From the NCBI RefSeq assembly GCF_011386835.1, contig NC_088794.1, positions 69,822,434 to 69,886,433 of the forward strand: 64,000 nt of DNA, given 5' to 3'. Positions within the stretch are counted from its first letter, which is position 1. Each line of letters opens with the position of its first letter. Positions 1-9,916 of this stretch are shown here, one piece after another. Source of the DNA: Chrysemys picta bellii. Taxonomy: Eukaryota; Chordata; Testudines; Emydidae. Position numbers and translations under genes: made by a program. A model generated the notes under the pieces. It had not been told where the DNA came from. It did not search any database and saw only the letters and a program-made list of their open reading frames with translations.

Positions 1-364
1 GGAAAAGGACCCGCTATGGCCTGGAAGAGCTATTTGGCTTTGTTAGAGGAAGCTGTGGCTTCAAATGCAATTGGGTATGTGCAATTAGATGACCAACTAG
101 GCCAAATTGGAAGGAAAGTACCATTCCCCATGCTTGATATGGGATGGATTTGGTGTATCACAGAGCAATGTATGCTCCTTTCAGGAAACCTATGGCCATG
201 CACCTTACTGACCTCTTCAAGAGCATGGTCCTGGTCCTACTCCCATTGACTCCAGTAATGCGGGACCAGGCTCCACGTGCTTATATCCCAGGCTATAGAA
301 AACCTGCAGTATAAAATTACCAAGTCTGGTGGAGAATGAAAGCTCTTCAGGGCAAGGAACTAGA
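1..364. other. intergenic, nothing recognised
   Basis: No splice-bounded coding segment or recognisable repeat is visible here. A 77-codon open frame on the plus strand (16-249) has no domain signature and is treated as chance. Confidence 0.4.
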
Positions 365-1075
365 GCTGTTGATTAATTGCAGTTAACTCACACAATTAAC
401 TCAAAAAATCGCAATTTAAAAAATTAATCACGTTTTAATTGCACTGTTAAACAACAGAATACCAATTGAAATTTATTACATATTTTGGATATTTTTCTAC
501 ATTTTCAAATATATTTATTTCAATTACAACACAGAATACAAAGTGTACAGTGCTCACTTTATATTTATTTTTGATTACAAGTATTTGCACTATAAAAAAA
601 AAGAAATAATATTTTTCAATTCACCTAATACAAGTACTGTAGTGCAATCTCCTTATCATGAAAGTTGAACTTAAAAATGTAGAATTGTGTAAAAAAAACA
701 AACACATGCATTCAAAAATCAAACAATGTAAAATTTTAGAGCCTGCAAGGCCACTCAGTCCTACTTCTTGTTCAGCCAATCACTCAGACAAACAAGTTTG
801 TTTATATTTGCAGATAATGCTGCCCACTTCTCGTTTACAATGTTATCTGAAAGTGAGAACAGGCATTCTCATGGCACTGTTGTAGCTAGCGTTGCAAGAT
901 ATTTATGTGCCAGATGCACTAAAGATAGATATGTCCCTTCATGCTTCGACCACCATTCCAGGGGACATGCACCCATGCTGATTATGGGTTCTGCTCTATA
1001 ACAATCCAAAGTAGTGTGGACCAATGTATGTTCATTTTCATTATCTGAGTCAGATGCCACCAGGAGAAGGTTGAT
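365..1075 (-). mobile_element. hAT-superfamily transposon relic (3' part)
   Basis: An AT-rich repeat on the minus strand. Its right part encodes the end of a hAT transposase (see 761-1060) and its left part, 365-760, is the non-coding 3' tail. Truncation occurs near 1075, just upstream of the transposase dimerisation region. The left end at about 365 is where the ordinary sequence changes to the AT-rich tail; I did not find a clean terminal inverted repeat or target duplication. I recognise the whole block as a dispersed repeat of reptile genomes, but this rests on recall rather than a search. Confidence 0.6.
761..1060 (-). pseudogene. hAT transposase C-terminal (dimerisation) remnant
   Basis: One frame of 100 codons on the minus strand reads through the hAT C-terminal dimerisation domain: a PLEWW motif, then HLAHKYLATLATTVP, then an SDNIVNEKW block and a final KLVCLSDWLNKK before a TAG stop at 761-763. 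The arrangement (xEWW, Leu-Ala-Lys-Tyr-Leu, Thr-Thr-Val-Pro, Val-Asn-Glu-Lys) is typical of hAT dimerisation domains. An internal TGA at 869-871, where the domain normally has a Ser or Arg codon, breaks it, and the catalytic N-terminal part is absent. It is therefore dead as a transposase. Confidence 0.7.
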
Positions 1076-2079
1076 TTTCTTTGTTCAGCCTCTCAATATT
1101 GGTATCAATTAGAGACAATTGTGACACAGCACTTGTCTACTAAGAATTGGAGACCACCAGTTCCTTTCACACTGAGCATGTTGTCAGATATTCATGACTT
1201 TTGGTTGTCGGCTTCTTTCTAAGGGCCCAATCCAAAGCCCATTGAATTAATTGCAAAGGCTCCCATTGACTTCAGTGAGTTTTGAATCAGGCCAATAATA
1301 AAGTTTTGACTTCTTATTAGCACTAATTTGAAAGTTCTTCATTAGACACAAACTCCTAGACTGAATTTCTGGGATGCAAATACTTTCTAAAAAACCTTTC
1401 TGTTTGCATGGTTGTGTTCACCTTCACACTCTCTTCTACTGGAAGGCACCTGTAGTTCATGGAAACTGCATTCCCTGGAGGCAATTTATCTTGCTAAAGA
1501 TCTCTATTGAATCCATGAGTGCAGCCAGTCTAATATTATGTCACCCTCTAAACTGAGTTGGTTTCTTTGCTTCCACAGATTTTCATAGCATGATGCCTAC
1601 ATTTTATGATTTATGACAAGAATATTAATCACCCTCTGCATGGTGCATGCCTCATCATCAGTATGCATTATAAATCATCCAGAAGTACCTTCACATCTGG
1701 TTAGCATTACACCTAAGGTCTCAAGCACGGCAGTCTGTCTCAGACTGCATGGGCAACTTAACTTCACACATACACTGTGCCTTGACTGTTCTTTTCCAAA
1801 AAGCTTAATAAATCAATTGCCTGTTATTCAAAAGCCACCCCACCTCCGGGAAGTTAAGAAGCAGTATTAACAGAGAGCCCCCATCAGTCCTCCTTGACTA
1901 GAAGCATGGTGAGTAAGTCATAAATCCTGAATGGTAATGGGAGTGTGTGTCAACTGAGAGAAAAATAGTAGGATTTGGTGGGGCACCGAAGGGAGGGAAT
2001 TATAAGAAAGTCTGCAAATTTCTCTGTTGGGACTCAACTACAGGAAGCTAAGTACTGCCTTAAATGTAATGGAATCTTC
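1076..2079. other. intergenic, nothing recognised
   Basis: Unique-looking sequence between the hAT relic and a MITE. Open frames are short and show no conserved motif or splice signal pairing. Confidence 0.35.
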
Positions 2080-2082
2080 TTA

Positions 2083-2399
2083 GCCCTGGTCTACACTGCG
2101 GGGGGGCGGGGAGGGCGGGGGGGGAGGGGATCAATCTAAGTTACGCAACTTCAGCTACGTGAATAACGTAGCTGAAGTTGACGTACTTAGATTGACTTAC
2201 CGTGGTGTCTTCACCACGGTTAGTTGACTGCTGCCGCTCCCCCCGTTGATTCTGCCTGCGCCTCTCGCAGCGCTGGATTACAGGAGTCGATGGGAGAGCG
2301 CTCGGGGGTCGATTTATCGTGTCTAGATTAGATGCGATAAATCGATCTCCGTTGGATCAATCGCTGCCCGCCAATCGGGCGGGCAGTGTAGACATACCC
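2083..2399. mobile_element. Harbinger-like MITE, copy 1
   Basis: A 317-bp element flanked on both sides by TTA (2080-2082 and 2400-2402), the target duplication typical of PIF/Harbinger elements. The ends are imperfect inverted repeats that share GTCTACACT. It contains an internal short palindrome (CTTCAGCTACGTGAATAACG and its return) and a second one around GATAAATCGATC. It is about 80% alike to the element at 54921-55230 by eye. No coding capacity. Confidence 0.65.
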
Positions 2400-2402
2400 T
2401 TA

Positions 2403-3674
2403 GAGAGCATTAGTGCTTATGCAGGGAATGCCTCAGGGATGCAAGGGCTGGAAATCCTTTCCCAACCTATGGACAGTCTGTGGGGCTGAAAGCAGATTCT
2501 CACTAGCCCTTAGGCCTGGGTTCTGGATCCTCACAAGTGCTGATCCACTCTCTAGTTCCCTGTCTGCTCCCATTAATCTATCTGAATGCCAGCATGAAAC
2601 CCCTCCTTGGCACATATTGGATAGGAGCCACCAGGAATGGCCATTTTATCCATGCTCCACTTCCCTGTAAAGGAGCAAAGTGGTGCAAAAGTCCAGGTAT
2701 GGGCACCCTGCATGTGGGTGAATGCCACTCTATAAGCAGAAGTTGTCTCTAGTTAGTTTTGTGGCCTGATTTTTCAGAAGTGCTGAGCTCCCACTGAAAT
2801 CAGTGGGAGTTCTGGGTGTTCAGTGCTTCTGAAAATGAGGCTTTATTCATTCTTAATGAATGTGTCTCATTTAGTTAAGGATTCCATTATCTGAGAATTT
2901 AGCCTCTTTCACCCTCTCCTCCAAGACCTTTTCTTAATGAATCCTTTGCTGTTTCATAAAGGGTTATGGAAAGATGTAAAGCAACTAATAAACATTTTAA
3001 AATGAAAATGGTTAATGAGTGGCTGATAAGGATTGCTAAACACCTGGGCCTGATTTTGATCTCACTTGCAAAAGTTTCATTCTGGTGTAATTCCTTTGAG
3101 TTCTGTCAGTGTAAGGAAGATCAGAATCAAGCCCATTCTGTGGATGAGGAGGAAAGATAGTGTAAACTAAGCTTTTCGGTTCCTGATTGCATCCAAGCAC
3201 CTGGTATCTCCCAATGTTTCAGTATATGTTCTTTTAGAGAAATGAGCTGGCCTATGACTGGTTATCCAGCACAATATGTTTGGTATGAATAAGCTTCAAA
3301 AGGTATTATCATAATCTACTGATTTTTCTGTTGGCCTTATAGCAAAAGGAGAATCTGCACAAGGAGTAAATCCAGGTAGCTGCAATGCAACCAGAATGGA
3401 GAAATTGTAGATTACTCATGAGGTAGAATTGGTGGCAGATCAAGAAAGTTGACTGTTGGAAATAGGCCATCTTGATTGCATTGGCATCATTAGCACTACA
3501 AAAGTAATTTTCCCTCCCTTGGTATTCACCCCTTCTTGTCAACTGTTGAGAATAGCCCACAATCCACCTTAATTGAATTGGCTCGTTAGCAGTGACCCCC
3601 AACTTGGTAAGGCAACTCCCATCTTTTCATGTGCTGTAATATATATACCTGCCTACTGTATTTTTCATTCCATG
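2403..3674. other. intergenic with one short foldback
   Basis: No gene is visible. The stretch 2763-2842 folds back on itself: an arm containing CAGAAGTGCTGAGCTCCCAC is answered by GTGGGAGTTCTGG...CAGTGCTTCTG. The remainder shows no recognised feature. Confidence 0.4.
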
Positions 3675-3800
3675 CATCTGATGAAGTGGGTTTTAGCCCA
3701 CGAAAGCTTATGCCCAAATAAATTTGTTAGTCTCTAAGGTGCCACAAGGAGTCCTTGTTGTTTTTGCTGATACAGACTAACACGGCTACCACTCTGAAAC
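3675..3800 (+). repeat. retroposon 3' end, simple copy
   Basis: A segment reading GATGAAGTGGG...CCACGAAAGCTTATG... TTAGTCTCTAAGGTGCCACA... ending CAGACTAACACGGCTACCAC. The same end occurs at 16292-16532 and 48501-48681, where it is preceded by its own inverted copy; here the inverted arm is absent. The family name is not certain to me. Confidence 0.65.
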
Positions 3801-4322
3801 CTGTCTACTTTCTAAGATGAGCAAAAATAATGCAAGCATCTCTCCCCCTTAACCTTTGAAATCATTGCCAGAAGCAGACATTTTCTTATACCCAAGGTAT
3901 TTTATTTTTTGAGTGAAAAGTTTTTGTAGCAAGATGGGCTGTACTCAAAACAAAATTTATGAAAAATGGTCAACATACAATTTTGTTTTCATTTAAAAAT
4001 TACATTTTTAAAATATTTTTGAAAAAATCAAAAGTATTGAAAATTTTATTGCAATTATATCAAAATTGAAAACAAGATTCAATAAACAAACGTATTTGTT
4101 CATCGGAATGGTAAGTGAAAAATGCTAGTAAGCATTTTGTTAACATTTTCAATTTTGACCAAAAAAGGATCCGTTTTGAACCTTTTGAAATAGTAATACT
4201 TTTTGTGACATTAAGTTCATTTTCCAGCCAGCTCTGTTCACTACCTCCTTAATTTTTGGTGTTTTGAATAAAATGGAACCAGGATTCACACAAATTTTAG
4301 ACTCTGGGACTTCCTGAATAAT

Positions 4323-4537
4323 TTTATTGCTTATAACCATCTCCCACATCTCCAGAATTAAATTTCCCAAGTTAATGGTTCTTACAAATCTGAGAGATCA
4401 AAGCATCTCCAAGGTACTATATAAACAGTGAACTCCTGACAACTGAAGTCAATGGAGTTTTGCTGTTGACTTCAATTGGGCTAAAATTTTTCCCATAATT
4501 TTCAGCTTGACAAAGTTAGTTTTGTGAGGGAATGGAG
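4323..4537 (-). other. probable 3' UTR of the P2Y-like GPCR
   Basis: An AATAAA hexamer on the minus strand (4328-4323) lies about 210 nt after the receptor stop codon, a normal spacing for a short 3' UTR. No transcript evidence is available, and other AT-rich hexamers further left could be used instead. Confidence 0.35.
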
Positions 4538-5518
4538 TTATACTGGGTACACAGATGTCCTTTGCTGTTGACTCCTCCAGGTTTTGGTGTGACAATAAGA
4601 GGAGGCTATTTTGCAAACCTGGTCTCGAAAATCCCCTCCTGCCAGGAAACAGAAGAGAGGGTTGATGCAAGTATTAAGGCTACACACTGCTACCTCTACA
4701 AAGAACACGGTGTCTGCATTCTCAATGGACCTATTGCCATTGGGCCACAATGCTCTTAAGAAGATGCAGGTGTTTCTTGACAGGTGGTAAGGGAAATAAA
4801 GGAGTGCAAAAATTATCAGAACAGAGTACATGAGCTTGGTGAGCTTACCCCTTTTCTGAAAGTGATGAAGGCCAGTCTTTTGCAGTGTCCTGACACTGCT
4901 GCAGTAACAGTAACAGATAGCAATGAAAGGCAGCAAGCAGCCAACCACCGTGCAGCACATGGAAAAGGGAAGCGTTATATAGGTGGAGCTGGAAAATACA
5001 TAAAGAGAGCAAATAGTTTTGTTGTCTGGGCATATCTGGGTGCTGGCAACAAAGGGGACTGGCACACTGGCCAAGCTAGTTACTGCCCATATGGAGAGGG
5101 AAATCAGTAGTGACTGTTGTTTATTTAACAACCACAGAGACTTTAGCGGATGCACTATAGCCAAATAGCGATCCACACTCAGACAAGTGACAAAGTAGAT
5201 GCTGCAATAATAGCAAACATGGTAAATTGTCCTGGTAATCTTACAAAGAGCATCTCCAAAGATCCAATGCAGCTGATTCAGATGGTAGTAGATCAGAAAG
5301 GGGAGGGTTAAGATCCAAGTGATGTCAGCCAAAACTAAGTTACAAAGGAAAATAGTGCTCCTGTTCCAGCGTTTCACCCGGAACACGAGGATCCAGATGA
5401 CGGGCATGTTCAAAGTTAGTCCCACAGCCAGGATAAAGAGGAAGGTCCCTGGGATGAGAGTCCTCTGGATGGTGCCTAGGATGGTGCCAGAATTTCCACA
5501 GAAGTCTGCCTCTGCTTT
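4538..5518 (-). CDS. GPCR exon 2 (TM1-TM7, C-tail, stop)
   Basis: 981 nt: 326 codons plus stop. The acceptor is a pyrimidine-rich TTTGCTTTGTATTTGGACAG that ends at 5519, and the exon begins AAA GCA GAG in phase 0. It carries the whole seven-helix core without any break. Confidence 0.85.
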   Translation of the reverse strand, partial: KAEADFCGNSGTILGTIQRTLIPGTFLFILAVGLTLNMPVIWILVFRVKRWNRSTIFLCNLVLADITWILTLPFLIYYHLNQLHWIFGDALCKITRTIYHVCYYCSIYFVTCLSVDRYLAIVHPLKSLWLLNKQQSLLISLSIWAVTSLASVPVPFVASTQICPDNKTICSLYVFSSSTYITLPFSMCCTVVGCLLPFIAICYCYCSSVRTLQKTGLHHFQKRGKLTKLMYSVLIIFALLYFPYHLSRNTCIFLRALWPNGNRSIENADTVFFVEVAVCSLNTCINPLFCFLAGGDFRDQVCKIASSYCHTKTWRSQQQRTSVYPV

Positions 5519-8264
5519 CTGTCCAAATACAAAGCAAACTGGTTTCACTTAAGCTCAACATTACCTACTTAATAAAGTCTGTCCACCTCCCATCATATCC
5601 AAGATGAGATGTCTGAGCCTTCGCTCACTGGTCTTGTCATGACAAATAAATCATATCGTTCTGATCCATGTAGGGTGGTCAGATAGCAAATGTGAAAAAT
5701 CGGGACAGGGTGGAGGGTAATAGGTACCTATATAAGAAAAAGTCCCAAATATCGGGGCTGTCCCTATAAAATCGGGACATCTGGTCACCCTAGATCCATA
5801 GCCCACTGAAATCAATAGAGACTGCCACTGACTTCTATACGCTTTAGATCAAGGCCCATAAGGGGGGAGGGATAGCTCAGTGGTTTGAGCATTGGCCTGC
5901 TAAACCCAGGGTTGTGAGTTCAATCCTTGAGGGGGCCACTTAGGGATCTAGGGCAAAATCAGTACTTGGTCCTGCTAGTGAAGGCAGGGGGCTGGACTCG
6001 ATGACCTTTCAAGGTCCCTTCCAGTTCTAGGAGATGGGATGGGATAGTAACTCCAGGGCTGATTCATCTGTCATGTACACTGATGTAACTCCACTGACTT
6101 CAGTGGACTTAATCCTGATTTAAGACAGTGCAGACTAGAAGGCTAGCTTTTCTGACTCTTCATTGCGAAAGCGGGGCCAAAGTGAAAAGTATACGTTATT
6201 ATTCATTTCACTGAATTCATATCCATGTTGTGTTTGCTTTCTGTGAACTTCCAAGCAAACTAGTCTGCTGGTGGGAGTGTTCCCAGAAATAGCAAATTTT
6301 AAGCAAATATTGGAGCATAATTGTTGTAAACACATTTTTAGTTTGTAGCTGTGACTATCTGCACCAAAACCTGTTTCTAGAAATTATGTTCAACCAATCA
6401 GGGGCCAAAAACATGCAGTGTAACCTATATGCCAAGTGAAAACTAGTCAACAAAGCTTGAATTTCATATACTAGAGATCCATAATGAACTATCTTCTTGT
6501 GAAAGGAGCTATGGACCAAAATGCACTCACAGAAATTACAATTTTGAATAGCAAATAGATTTGAGAAAACTGTGAGCAGACAGTTAATGAAGAGAAAAGG
6601 AGTGAAAATATACTTAATAAAGTAATCATCCACTGCTGTACACTCAAGTCACCAGGAAGACTTGAGAGCTAGAAGTTCTGGTTCATCAACAAGTGTCATT
6701 CTATATGGTCTTTTGTTCCCCTTGCTGTGACTATGTCTTTTAGCGAAGAATCCCTGGGGACTCAAGCTATCTGCAATCCCCAACTTGTATTTTATCCTCT
6801 CTCACATCAACGAGAGACAAGTCCCAGAGAAATTAGTGAGGGACCAGGACCTCTGGAATGGACTTTTCACTAGACTCCTGAAAAGAGATTTGCTAATTTA
6901 TTCTCCTCTTATTCCACTGTATTCCCTTCCGCACATTGGGAAGTATGTTAATCCACAACTAGCCACACTGATTTCAAAGGGAGTACCTTTGGTGTAAATT
7001 ATTGTTCCTCATGAGTACAGACATCACATTCTGGCCAGATGGACTACGTACCAAATATTCAGTCAGCCATAATTTGTTCAACATTTGATTCACTTAGTCA
7101 TCTAGAAGCCTTGATTTGAAGCACACAATTGCAAGGACAAAATGAATCCACAATGATTCAATGCTCACAGAAATGGATACTATTATGCAAAAATCTGGCT
7201 CTAAAAATCAAATTAAACCTCAGTTCTTACCATAAGAAATGATCTACTTGTGTTAAATGTATAATATTAAAGACTGAAACAATTCCCTTCCTCCTCCTCC
7301 CCCCCCTGCCCATTTCTTGTATATTTTGTGGACTGTGCTCTATTTTCATTACTTTACCACCACCTGCCATACTGTATCAGGACTGCAAGGAAGAGATTCT
7401 AAAATGAGTTGTAAAAATCTGTATTTCTAAACAGAAAAAAGAAAGTGTTGCTTTGATGACAGTGTCGCTTCTTTACTTCATTTCTTGTGCTAAGAACTAT
7501 AAACTGTGGATACCTTTTGCAGTAGTTAACTATAAAGTCCCAGAATTGCCCATGACTGCCTGGACTAGAGTAATTGTACTTAAACACTGAGTTAGGAAAC
7601 TTCACACATCAAGCTTCATATGAAATCATGAACACCACCACCACCCCCAAAAAAGAGAGACATGGCAAGCACTTACCTGGCCAGGTGTTCTCCCCATCCT
7701 CATCCCATACACTGTACTGTATACACTGCTGCAGTGAAACAGCAGCAGTGTATACAGCAATAAAGCTGTTTACTCCTGTAATTACCCACTTACTAAGGTA
7801 ACTGCCCGGCTCCCTGACATGACAGATGTGTGAATAATATCACCGATATAATGGCTTTGCGTCTGCACAGGAGGAGGGGAGGGTGTTCCATACATAGGCA
7901 GGTGTCTGATTACACTGGGTGGAAATCTGAAGTGTTTTTTTCCCAAAGCTGAAAGTGAGTCAAGATAGATTTTCTGTATGGTTCCAAATTCTGCCTTTGC
8001 TTCTAATTTCTTTCAGCTGCTAGATGCAAAAAACAAAAAACCAACCCCACCTTCCCCACAACCAGCCTTTTCTATGCATGCCCAGCTTCAATTCTTCCTG
8101 TTCATTATCCATAAGTTGGCTCCTCTGTCTTATTTTGTGTAGAAGAAAAGAGTGATTTACTGCCAGACTGTAGTTTGAATTTAAAACATCCTCCTGGCCA
8201 TAAGATAACAAGCATTCTGTTGGTCCCTGAAGCAGGAACTTACCTTGTCTGGCTTGAAATCCAT
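4538..8264 (-). CDS. P2Y-like class A GPCR, two coding exons (333 aa)
   Basis: Seven-transmembrane receptor of the rhodopsin class, delta group (purinergic/dicarboxylate-like), acting at the plasma membrane through G proteins. The join 8264-8244 plus 5518-4538 gives 333 residues, the usual size. Visible landmarks: Asn44 in TM1, Leu-Ala-Asp70-72 in TM2, Cys99 at the start of TM3, DRY at 123-125 followed by LAIVHP, an extracellular loop 2 with Cys170/Cys177 and an N-K-T glycosylation site at 173, and TM6 with FPYHLSR (Pro250, His252, Arg255), the H-x-x-R pattern that binds nucleotide phosphates in P2Y receptors. TM7 has NTCINPLFCF: Asn-Pro rather than the Asp-Pro of most P2Ys, and Phe instead of Tyr. 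The C-tail is short (about 33 residues). Exon 2 alone has an in-frame stop just upstream and no ATG before TM1, so exon 1 is needed. It lies in tandem behind ANO6. The ligand and exact orthologue cannot be told from the sequence alone; P2Y, SUCNR1- or OXGR1-like remain possible. Confidence 0.8.
5671..5792. mobile_element. hAT-type MITE
   Basis: A 122-bp element that begins TAGGGTGGTCAGA and ends TCTGGTCACCCTA (inverted termini), with an internal copy of the motif CGGGACA in both directions. It is flanked by an 8-bp duplication, GATCCATG (5663-5670) and GATCCATA (5793-5800). The 8-bp size points to hAT. Confidence 0.75.
5863..6047 (+). mobile_element. tRNA-derived SINE (tortoise Pol III SINE), copy 1
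   Basis: Starts GGGGAGGGATAGCTCAGTGG, a tRNA 5' half with a Pol III A box (TAGCTCAGTGG), followed by a B box (GTTGTGAGTTCAATCC). The 3' tail GACTCGATGACCTTTCAAGG...TTCCAGTTCTAGGAGAT resembles the 3' end of CR1 LINEs, as known for cryptodiran SINEs mobilised by CR1-type machinery. It lies inside the GPCR intron, in antisense to the gene. Confidence 0.85.
7718..7756. repeat. perfect 15-bp-arm hairpin
   Basis: TGTATACACTGCTGC at 7718-7732 is the exact reverse complement of 7742-7756, with a 9-nt loop. It sits in the GPCR intron about 490 bp from the first coding exon. Confidence 0.7.
8244..8264 (-). CDS. GPCR exon 1 (start codon, 7 codons)
   Basis: Minus strand ATG followed by six codons (peptide MDFKPDK) and then a consensus donor AAG/GTAAGT. 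It joins exon 2 in phase 0 and supplies the start that exon 2 lacks. Evidence is positional and by consensus only; another upstream exon could be used, so RNA support would be decisive. Confidence 0.6.
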
Positions 8265-9590
8265 CGACTGCCTCAGTTTTGATGCACCGCCTCAGTTTCC
8301 CCTCATTGCCGAGATAATCAGTCTTCACACTGCAAGTGTTTTCTGAATAGCCCTCCCCTTCATAGTTCATTAACATAAAGTTCAAAATGACTTTTACTTT
8401 TGAGATCATTCCCTTCATATGATTAGCTGATGACCTTCTGTTACATTTCAAAGAAATAGGTTTCCTGCTTTTTTGATTTTCCTGTCTCGCTCTCTAATAT
8501 AATCACTGTGGCATCAATAAGTATAACACCAGCTGTGACTCTTTCCTCAGGACAGCCAGAACAGTGAGTCACTGTTTTACCCCTCTGCCTCAGCAAGGCG
8601 TATGCTTTGCTGGGGCTTGGACTGTGTATCAGCTCCCTGTCCGCCTCACCCGCAAACTTGGAGAGACTCTGCTAGTCTTAACCTTGCCTTGCAGGTAACA
8701 GTCAGTGAACCTGTTTCCCCCTCAGAAACATCTCTCTGCAGTGTCCAGTCCCTCACACTGGACACTCACAGAAATGATTGTTTGCTGCCTCCAAAGAGAC
8801 AGTGAGCACTCCAGTCTCTCAGTTTAACTGAAGACTCACACTTTAACTCAATATAACAGCACTGAGATGGTTTATAGTAACACTAAGTTTAAGTTTAGTA
8901 ATAAAGAACAGAGATTTAAGTGATACTAAGTGAGAGAAAAAGAAACAGGTATGGTGCCAACACAAAACAATCTGTTTAGTGTGACTAAAACTCAATTTTA
9001 GCAAGTTGCAATCTTTGCCTAAGAAGTTTTCTCACTTACATCAAGTTTGCAGCATCTCCAGCCCTTCAGGATCCAACTCTAACAGAGTCAGAGGGGGTTG
9101 TCCCCTTTGGATAATTAAGCGGTTCGTTCCCCTTCCTTTTATAGTCCAGTAAACCTTTGAACTGTATTCTTTACAAAGTAAATCCAGACAAAGTTTCTCT
9201 CCCCTGCTGGTAAATGCCATGCTGTCTTCCTCATCCTCTGGTCAATTTGCTTTTTCGATTGGCTTAATCACAGTTTTTACCTTACATGTAAATGTATTTC
9301 CAATGTCTCTGGTCTCACCTTGCTCAATTTACATTGGAGACACAGGCAAATGGGTGAAACAACATTCCTTTGCTTATGACTGTTTATTTGCTTTCCTTGG
9401 AATGCTTGGGCTGAACATATTTTAGGAACATACTTCCTGCACACATACATATTGCTTTACAAACTAACCGTACATAATAATATTAATAACCAGCATGTCA
9501 CCAGTTTTTGTATACCTTACAAGACACTGTTTGGCTAAATAATCTAAAGACAGTGTGTTGGGTGCACCCTTTGCCAGTTAGCATAAAGGG
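8265..9590. other. GPCR upstream region with possible dispersed repeat
   Basis: Region between the GPCR start codon and the next MITE. It should include the receptor's 5' UTR and promoter, but no TATA-type core element stands out. From about 8540 to 9540 the composition looks like an old dispersed repeat; I could not find termini. A 143-codon minus-strand open frame (8020-8451) covers exon 1 but has no recognisable domain. Confidence 0.3.
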
Positions 9591-9600
9591 GCTCTGAGAG

Positions 9601-9916
9601 TATGTCTACACTGCAATAAAACTCCCTTGGCTGGCCTGTCAGCTGCCTCAGTCTTGTGTGGTTCAGGCTGCAGAGCTATAAAACTGCAGTGTAGACATTT
9701 GGGCTTGTGTTGGAGCTTGGGCTCTGTGACCGCATTGGGTGGGGGGAAGGGGTGTCTACCCATCGCACTAAGACTGGTTTCAGACTCGGGTTTAAGCCCA
9801 AGCTCCCCTTTTGTCCATACAGAAATGAGTGTGACTTGGGGCAAGAACCCCTCTGGACTCATCCCCATGGTCCCTGCTAGGCAAGTGGGTCACACATTTT
9901 GCAGTGTGGACATAGC
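9601..9916. mobile_element. MITE with TATGTCTACACTGCAA ends
   Basis: The left end TATGTCTACACTGCAA is answered by TTGCAGTGTGGACATA at 9901-9916: 15 of 16 bases match in inverted orientation. An internal TGCAGTGTAGACATT occurs near 9685. No coding capacity; open frames across it are fortuitous. Confidence 0.55.

Larger units (their letters stand above)
5519..8243 (-). other. GPCR intron 1
   Basis: A 2725-bp intron with GT donor at 8243-8242 (GTAAGT) and AG acceptor at 5520-5519. It holds a hAT MITE (5671-5792), a tRNA-derived SINE (5863-6047) and a perfect 15-bp-arm hairpin (7718-7756). No other coding segment seen. Confidence 0.6.

Noticed and set aside
5519..5548. Extension of the GPCR frame to 5548 with a GTG start
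   Set aside because: GTG is not a normal nuclear start in vertebrates, a TAA lies directly upstream, and a good splice acceptor inside the stretch explains the frame.
8020..8451. 143-codon minus-strand open frame over GPCR exon 1
   Set aside because: No domain or membrane signature; the ATG and donor at 8264-8242 in another frame explain the position better.
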